A program made the translations under genes and the position numbers. This document shows positions 60,130-64,000 of a stretch of DNA of 64,000 nucleotides, piece by piece. The DNA is from Ruegeria intermedia (GTDB lineage Bacteria > Pseudomonadota > Alphaproteobacteria > Rhodobacterales > Rhodobacteraceae). The notes under the pieces are model-generated. The model had not been told where the DNA came from. It did no database searches and saw nothing but the letters and a program-made list of their open reading frames with translations. Each line of letters begins with the position of its first letter. Positions within the stretch are counted from its first letter, which is position 1. Location: NCBI RefSeq assembly GCF_900129345.1, contig NZ_FQVK01000022.1, forward strand, positions 1-64,000, in the 5' to 3' direction.

Positions 60130-60429
60130 ATGCCGAAACTGATCCGTCTTTATATCACCCAGGTTGCACTGGGCTTCGTGATCTCGGCCGTATTTGTCGC
60201 GGTGCTGCTGCTTTTGAACGTGGCCAACCTGCGTCACCTCATCACGGGCTCCGACATTGGCTTCGTCGCGCTGATCATGATCTGGTTCATGAACGGGATC
60301 GTCTTTGCGGGTGTCCAATTCGCTTATGCGATCATGAGCATGGCCGAAAAGCCCAAAGGCCCGCGCGGAGGAACCCCGGTTGCCGTGAAGCTGGAACCCG
60401 TGCGCGTCGAGGCAAGTCGGACTTCGTGA
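60130..60429 (+). CDS. Small two-helix membrane protein
   Basis: This 99-residue protein has two hydrophobic helices (about 11-31 and 41-69, GFVISAVFVAVLLLLNVANL and GFVALIMIWFMNGIVFAGVQFAYAI), with a basic Pro-rich cytoplasmic tail. AAGGAGG lies upstream of ATG 60130. It resembles short conserved membrane proteins of Rhodobacterales. No function can be assigned. Confidence 0.75.
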   Translation: MPKLIRLYITQVALGFVISAVFVAVLLLLNVANLRHLITGSDIGFVALIMIWFMNGIVFAGVQFAYAIMSMAEKPKGPRGGTPVAVKLEPVRVEASRTS

Positions 60430-60823
60430 CTTGGGCGGTCGGCCCTGAGTTGACCTTCTGTGAAATCGTTGCATCTGGTGTGCTACCGGACAGAGCGGAA
60501 AAAGTGCCTCCGTACGCCGAACCCATCGGATGTCACCTGATCGGAAGGCGGCGGGACCACCAGGCAACCGTGCGGTTTTGATTCCCGAGGACCTGTATGT
60601 ACAGGTGGGCGCCAGGTAATCAGGCCAGGACCTGAACAGAGCCAGCTCCCTCGGAATTGCTTAAGGCCACCGGAATGCTACCGGTCACGAGAAGGGCAGA
60701 ACCCGCCAATGGCCTAACTAGGGCGCGGTGCCAGTCTGCGCAAGGGGGCAGATGCAAAAGAAGGCGTGCTGGGCCGTCCAAACAGGCGGCGCGGCGGTGG
60801 CCCTTTCCTCATGGCCAAGGCCC
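60430..60823. other. Gene-free stretch with a 16-bp palindrome
   Basis: About 390 bases without a supported gene. Short frames here have no start, ribosome site or recognisable motif. The region holds ACCTGTA-TG-TACAGGT (60591-60606), which is almost perfectly symmetric. CAGGT/ACCTG half-sites occur again nearby (60615-60636). It may be the remains of a mobile or regulatory element. Confidence 0.4.
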
Positions 60824-60852
60824 TTGATTTTTGTTCTTGAATTGTTCACATT
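60824..60852 (+). promoter_or_regulatory. SOS-type promoter and LexA box of mmcB
   Basis: GTTC-TTGAATT-GTTC (60833-60847) is an exact match to the alphaproteobacterial LexA box GTTC-N7-GTTC. It lies between a -35 TTGATT (60824-60829) and a -10-like CACATT (60847-60852) with 17-base spacing. The box starts 26 bases before the mmcB ATG. Damage-inducible repression by LexA is the direct reading. Confidence 0.8.
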
Positions 60853-60858
60853 CTGCGC

Positions 60859-61290
60859 ATGACGTTGGATCTGCAGCCCGGTCAAAGGCTGGCCCGCGGG
60901 GTTGCCCGGCATCTGGCCAGCCACGGCTTTGTTTCCATTGAGGAATTCGTGCCCGCACGCGGGTTGCGGGTGGATGTGATGGGTTTGGGCCCCAAGGGGG
61001 AGCTTTGGGTGGTCGAGTGCAAGTCCAGCCGGGTCGATTTCCAGTCCGATGCCAAATGGGGCGGATACCTGGACTGGTGCGACCGGTTCTTCTGGGCCGT
61101 GGATACTGATTTTCCGACCGACCTCTTGCCGGCGGAAACGGGTCTGATCATCGCCGACGCCTATGGCGCCGAGATCATACGGATGCCGCCCGAGGTCAGG
61201 CTGGCGGCAGCCCGACGCAAGAAGCTGATCCAGAAATTTGCGATGGACGCCGCGCGGCGTCTGCACATGCTGCGCGATCCGCGGCTCTGA
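60859..61290 (+). CDS. mmcB: MmcB-family DNA repair protein
   Basis: This 143-residue protein resembles MmcB, a putative PD-(D/E)xK nuclease needed for mitomycin C resistance in Caulobacter. The core shows a strand with Asp (LRVDVMG) followed by ELWVVECKSS, the typical D...ExK-like site (ECK). No Shine-Dalgarno precedes ATG 60859, and the predicted transcript start falls on the ATG, so a leaderless mRNA is likely. The LexA box upstream fits a role in the SOS response. Confidence 0.88.
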   Translation: MTLDLQPGQRLARGVARHLASHGFVSIEEFVPARGLRVDVMGLGPKGELWVVECKSSRVDFQSDAKWGGYLDWCDRFFWAVDTDFPTDLLPAETGLIIADAYGAEIIRMPPEVRLAAARRKKLIQKFAMDAARRLHMLRDPRL

Positions 61291-61293
61291 AGG

Positions 61294-61482
61294 TCAGCGT
61301 TTGACCGCGCGGGCGGCCTGGGCGGCGGCGCGGATCTCGTCGGCGATCTCCTCGGCCTCTTCCGGGTCGAAATCCATCGGGATTTCAAGGTTGTCGGCTT
61401 CGACGAACAGGCGCACCATGCCTTGATCGGTGGGGCCGATCTGCAGGTTTGCTTCGATGTCGCGTTCGGTATTGATGCCCAT
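61294..61482 (-). CDS. Small conserved acidic protein (DUF6324-like)
   Basis: This 62-residue protein reads MGINTERDIEANLQIGPTDQ at the start, then VRLFVEADNLEIPMDFDPEEAEEIADEIRAAAQAARA. It consists of strands followed by a helical, acidic end. GGAGG is ideally placed before ATG 61482. It seems to be a short family conserved in Rhodobacterales; the DUF number is from memory. It converges with mmcB, with stop codons 3 bases apart. Confidence 0.75.
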   Translation of the reverse strand: MGINTERDIEANLQIGPTDQGMVRLFVEADNLEIPMDFDPEEAEEIADEIRAAAQAARAVKR

Positions 61483-61785
61483 ATTCGCCTCCGGAGACTG
61501 AGCATTTCTGCTAGCGCGCAACCGGGTTGGAATCAAGCGCAGTCTGGGTGTTGCGCGACGTGGGCGGGCGGAACGATGTGTTTCGGGTGGCCGGAGTTTC
61601 GTCGGCGGAGGCAGCGCGGCCCAACTGTCCTCCCGGTCCGGAAGTGGCGGGCGGCGCTTTGGGCTGCCGAAACTCGTGGTGCCCGCGGTTTTCATTGCGC
61701 GATCCGCCGTTTCGGACAATGCCGAAAAATTCGCCGACAAGGCCCTTGCAATCCCCCGGCGGCTTCGGTAAATCGCGCCTCACGT
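61483..61785. other. Intergenic region upstream of tRNA-His
   Basis: I see no supported gene in these roughly 300 bases. Overlapping frames on both strands are Arg/Pro-rich and look like shadows. The promoter for the small minus-strand gene (left side) and for tRNA-His (right side) should be here. Confidence 0.5.
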
Positions 61786-61862
61786 GCCGCCTTAGCTCAG
61801 TTGGTTAGAGCGCTGGATTGTGGATCCAGAGGTCCCCTGTTCAAGCCAGGGAGGCGGTACCA
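61786..61862 (+). tRNA. tRNA-His (anticodon GTG)
   Basis: This 77-base tRNA has an encoded CCA. The anticodon arm CTGGATTGTGGATCCAG gives GTG. The acceptor stem is GCCGCCT/AGGCGGT with a G1-U72 pair, the discriminator is A73, and the base before position 1 is T. A normal bacterial tRNA-His would encode G-1 opposite C73. Absence of both is a known feature of many alphaproteobacteria. Confidence 0.96.
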
Positions 61863-62121
61863 TCCATCCTCAGACGATTGGTCAATGGCTGCCTGTCCGC
61901 GCTGCGCGGTTTCCCAGGGATCTTGTTAGCCCGGCATTAGGGGTTTTTTGCCGATGGTTGCCGGGGCAGAATGGTCAGTCTCGGCCGTCTCCGGCTATCG
62001 CCGGCTTGGGTGCAGACGCGCACCAGTCGGGCGTACAATGCATGTCCCAGCCCATTCCGGCCTCGCGGCTCCGGGGCGGCTTGTGTAAGAAAGGGCAAAA
62101 GGCAGATCGGAACAGGCGTAA

Positions 62122-63105
62122 ATGTCCCAGACCATTACCGTTTTCACGACGATGAAGAACGAAGGCCCCTACATGCTGGAATGGGTCGCCTTTCATCGCA
62201 TGCTGGGGGTCGATCATTTCCTGATATTCACCAATGACTGCGCGGACGGAACCGACGACATCGCCCGCCGCCTTCAGCAGATGGGGCTGGCGACCCATGT
62301 TCCGAATGCCGTGCGCGACGGCGGCAACCCGCAACACCAGATGCTGCGCCGCGCGCGCCGGCACCCCAAGGTGAAAGAGGCCGATTGGCTGATGTGCCTG
62401 GATGTGGATGAATTCTGGAACATCCGCGTGGGGAACAACAGCTTTCCGGCGCTGATCGACGCGGTCGAGCAGAAGGCGGGCCGCCCGGTCGACGCCATTT
62501 CCTTCGCCTGGCGCCTGTTCGGCAGTTCGGGCAACATCAGCTTTGACGACAGGCCCGTGACCGAAAGCTTCACCATGGCCGATCGCGAATTCCCCTATCA
62601 TTCCGGCCGGGCCTACGGGCTGAAGACTCTGTTTCGCAACAATGACCGGTTCAGCCGCTTCGGCCCGCACCGCCCCAAGGGCATCGAAGAGGGGCGCGAG
62701 CACGAAGTCGCCTGGTCGGACGCGGGCGGAAACCTGTTTCCCGCCGACAAGGTCGGCTGGCGGGCCTGGCAGGGGTTCGACCATGCCTTCGGACGCCTGC
62801 ACCACTATTCCGTGCGCTCGCTCGAGGGGTTTCTGGTCAAGCGTGACCGGGGCCGCACCAATCACGTCAAGGTGGATCAGGGGCAGGCCTACTGGTTGGA
62901 TATGAACGCCAACAAGGTCCGGGACACCTCGATTCAGCCCATCTCCCGCCGGGCCGCGCCGGTGCTGGCCGAGCTGAAGGCCGATGCCGAGCTTGCCCGC
63001 CTGCATGACGAGGCGTGCGAGTGGCACCGCGCCAAGATTGCCGAGATCAAGCTGCGCCCCGACTGGGTGGACTTCCGATCATGGCTGGCGGACAATCTGG
63101 TGTAA
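62122..63105 (+). CDS. Glycosyltransferase (GT2/GT92-like)
   Basis: This 327-residue protein has an N-terminal GT-A type domain: TVFTTMKNEGPYMLEWVAFH, a strand-turn LIFTNDCADGTDDIARRL, and the DxD-like metal motif DVDEF (94-98). It belongs to the glycosyltransferase-2-like proteins common in roseobacters, often near polysaccharide genes. The acceptor is unknown. No membrane segment is present. The next gene starts 5 bases after its stop, so they are probably co-transcribed. Confidence 0.82.
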   Translation: MSQTITVFTTMKNEGPYMLEWVAFHRMLGVDHFLIFTNDCADGTDDIARRLQQMGLATHVPNAVRDGGNPQHQMLRRARRHPKVKEADWLMCLDVDEFWNIRVGNNSFPALIDAVEQKAGRPVDAISFAWRLFGSSGNISFDDRPVTESFTMADREFPYHSGRAYGLKTLFRNNDRFSRFGPHRPKGIEEGREHEVAWSDAGGNLFPADKVGWRAWQGFDHAFGRLHHYSVRSLEGFLVKRDRGRTNHVKVDQGQAYWLDMNANKVRDTSIQPISRRAAPVLAELKADAELARLHDEACEWHRAKIAEIKLRPDWVDFRSWLADNLV

Positions 63106-63110
63106 GACCC

Positions 63111-64000
63111 ATGGCCGACGAACTTTCGAAGGATCAGCTGAAGCCCGAGCATCCCGACCGCAAAACGGGGTACGAGCGCATTCTGACCGATCCCGCGCCG
63201 CCCTGGTTCGTCGAGATCTATCCGGGCGGGGAAGGAACCGGATTCTTCCGCAAGCTCGAACGCCATTCGATCCTGTTCCATCAACGGGATGCGGCGCGAC
63301 TGGTCGTCAGTTTCGACAACATAGGCAATGCCAACGATCTGTCCTTCGCGCGCGAGCCCTGGGGCTGGAAGTTCTTCCGCGACGAGGGCTGGTCGCATAT
63401 GGGCGTGTTCGCGCGGTCCAAGGCCTGGTACCGCGACCCCGAGATCATCGACTATTTTCAGGCCAAGGCGCGCGAAGGGCTCTTCGAGCGTTTCGATCAG
63501 GTCGTGTTCGCCGGCGCCTCGATGGGTGGGTTCGGGGCGCTGACCTTTTCGGCACTGGCGCCCGGGGCGGTGGTGATCGCCTTCAACCCGCAATCCACGC
63601 TGGACGAACGGCTGGTGCCGTGGGAGACCCGATATCGCTTTGGCAAGGTTCAGGATTGGGACCTGCCGCTGGGCGATGCGGCCGATTGCATCCGGACGGC
63701 CCGAAAGGTCTATGTTTTCTATGATCCGTTCTTCGAGCCCGACCGGCGGCACGTCCATCGCTTGCAGGGCGCGAATGTAGTGCCGCTGAAGACGTGGTTC
63801 TCGAACCATTTTGCCGCGCCGATGCTGCGCAAGATCGACGCGCTGAAGCCGGTGATGCAGCAGGCCATGGCCGGCACGCTGGAACCGCAGGCCTTTTACC
63901 GGATGATGCGCGCACGGCGGCGCCTGCCCATCTACATGCGCGGGATCGAGGCGGTGGGTGAAGACCGGCATCCGAAACTTGTCGGGGCCGCGCGGCAGCG
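63111..64000 (+). CDS. Unknown protein with GASMGG motif, truncated by the window
   Basis: About 296 residues are visible and the frame is open at the window end. The N-terminal region holds WFVEIYPGGEGTGFFRKLERH and a strand VVSFDNIGNANDLSFAREPWGWKFF. Near residue 145 the motif VFAGASMGGFGAL matches the nucleophile elbow (GxSxGG) of alpha/beta hydrolases. Later comes a His in FSNHFAAPMLRKI, possibly the catalytic His. It is probably transcribed with the upstream glycosyltransferase. A role in modifying or moving a polysaccharide is plausible but not shown. Confidence 0.7.
   Translation, partial: MADELSKDQLKPEHPDRKTGYERILTDPAPPWFVEIYPGGEGTGFFRKLERHSILFHQRDAARLVVSFDNIGNANDLSFAREPWGWKFFRDEGWSHMGVFARSKAWYRDPEIIDYFQAKAREGLFERFDQVVFAGASMGGFGALTFSALAPGAVVIAFNPQSTLDERLVPWETRYRFGKVQDWDLPLGDAADCIRTARKVYVFYDPFFEPDRRHVHRLQGANVVPLKTWFSNHFAAPMLRKIDALKPVMQQAMAGTLEPQAFYRMMRARRRLPIYMRGIEAVGEDRHPKLVGAARQ

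Overview
The window is GC-rich bacterial chromosome. It fits an alphaproteobacterium of the Rhodobacterales (Roseobacter-like). The main evidence is the gene neighbourhoods: nrdR-ribD-ribE-ribBA-like-ribH-nusB, hom-glpX-recJ, a six-gene glycerol ABC operon of the glpVSTPQU type, heterotetrameric sarcosine oxidase, and dnaG-rpoD. A second signal is a tRNA-His without an encoded G-1 and with A73, a known alphaproteobacterial peculiarity. A third is a GTTC-N7-GTTC SOS box in front of an mmcB homologue. Names rest on reading translated sequences and motifs; no database search was possible.

Layout. 1-1005: unassigned DNA and an IS3-family transposase remnant. 1006-3579: modABC molybdate importer. 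3683-7903: a compact arsenic operon (ArsR-ArsC fusion, GAPDH, ArsJ, ACR3) with overlapping genes, an operator abutting the first ATG, and a terminator. 7942-16902: a proteostasis island resembling known heat-resistance loci. It holds three Hsp20s, then on the other strand FtsH, a ClpK/ClpG-like disaggregase and a protein joining a ribosome-hibernation (HPF/RaiA) domain to a sigma-70-like half, and finally a divergent HtpX-like M48 protease. 16912-18437: BlaR1-like M56 protease and BlaI-like repressor with no beta-lactamase nearby. 18460-24593: glycerol ABC transporter operon. 24804-26603: decayed IS256 and IS3 elements beside two identical tandem tRNA-Glu genes. 27036-31197: recJ, glpX, hom. 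31336-33839: lipoprotein, TetR regulator, pirin and a small membrane protein. 33840-36740: tad-type pilus genes (TadG/TadE/TadF-like). 37068-43729: glutamate dehydrogenase and soxBDAG. 44140-48226: dnaG-rpoD. 48380-50838: AraC regulator, a secreted protein and YjbQ. 50959-60062: the riboflavin cluster, with capsule-type genes kpsC, an OPX lipoprotein and kpsS sitting on the opposite strand between ribD and ribE; kpsC carries an in-frame TAG. 60130-64000: small membrane protein, mmcB, a small conserved protein, tRNA-His, a glycosyltransferase and a truncated unknown gene.

How the genes work together. In the arsenic operon, arsenate is disposed of in two ways: reduction by ArsC with arsenite export by ACR3, and conversion by GAPDH to 1-arseno-3-phosphoglycerate with export by ArsJ. 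In the stress island, small heat-shock holdases, a disaggregase lacking an obvious ClpP-docking loop, membrane proteases and a hibernation-factor/sigma hybrid suggest coordinated protection of proteins and ribosomes. Glycerol uptake and GlpX connect to central carbon metabolism. Sarcosine oxidase and glutamate dehydrogenase connect to degradation of methylated amines and amino acids. The most unusual item is the HPF-sigma hybrid at 9789-10925. Other notable points are the TAG in kpsC, the probably inactive GTP-cyclohydrolase half of the RibBA-like protein, and two promoters whose predicted start sites fall on the start codon.
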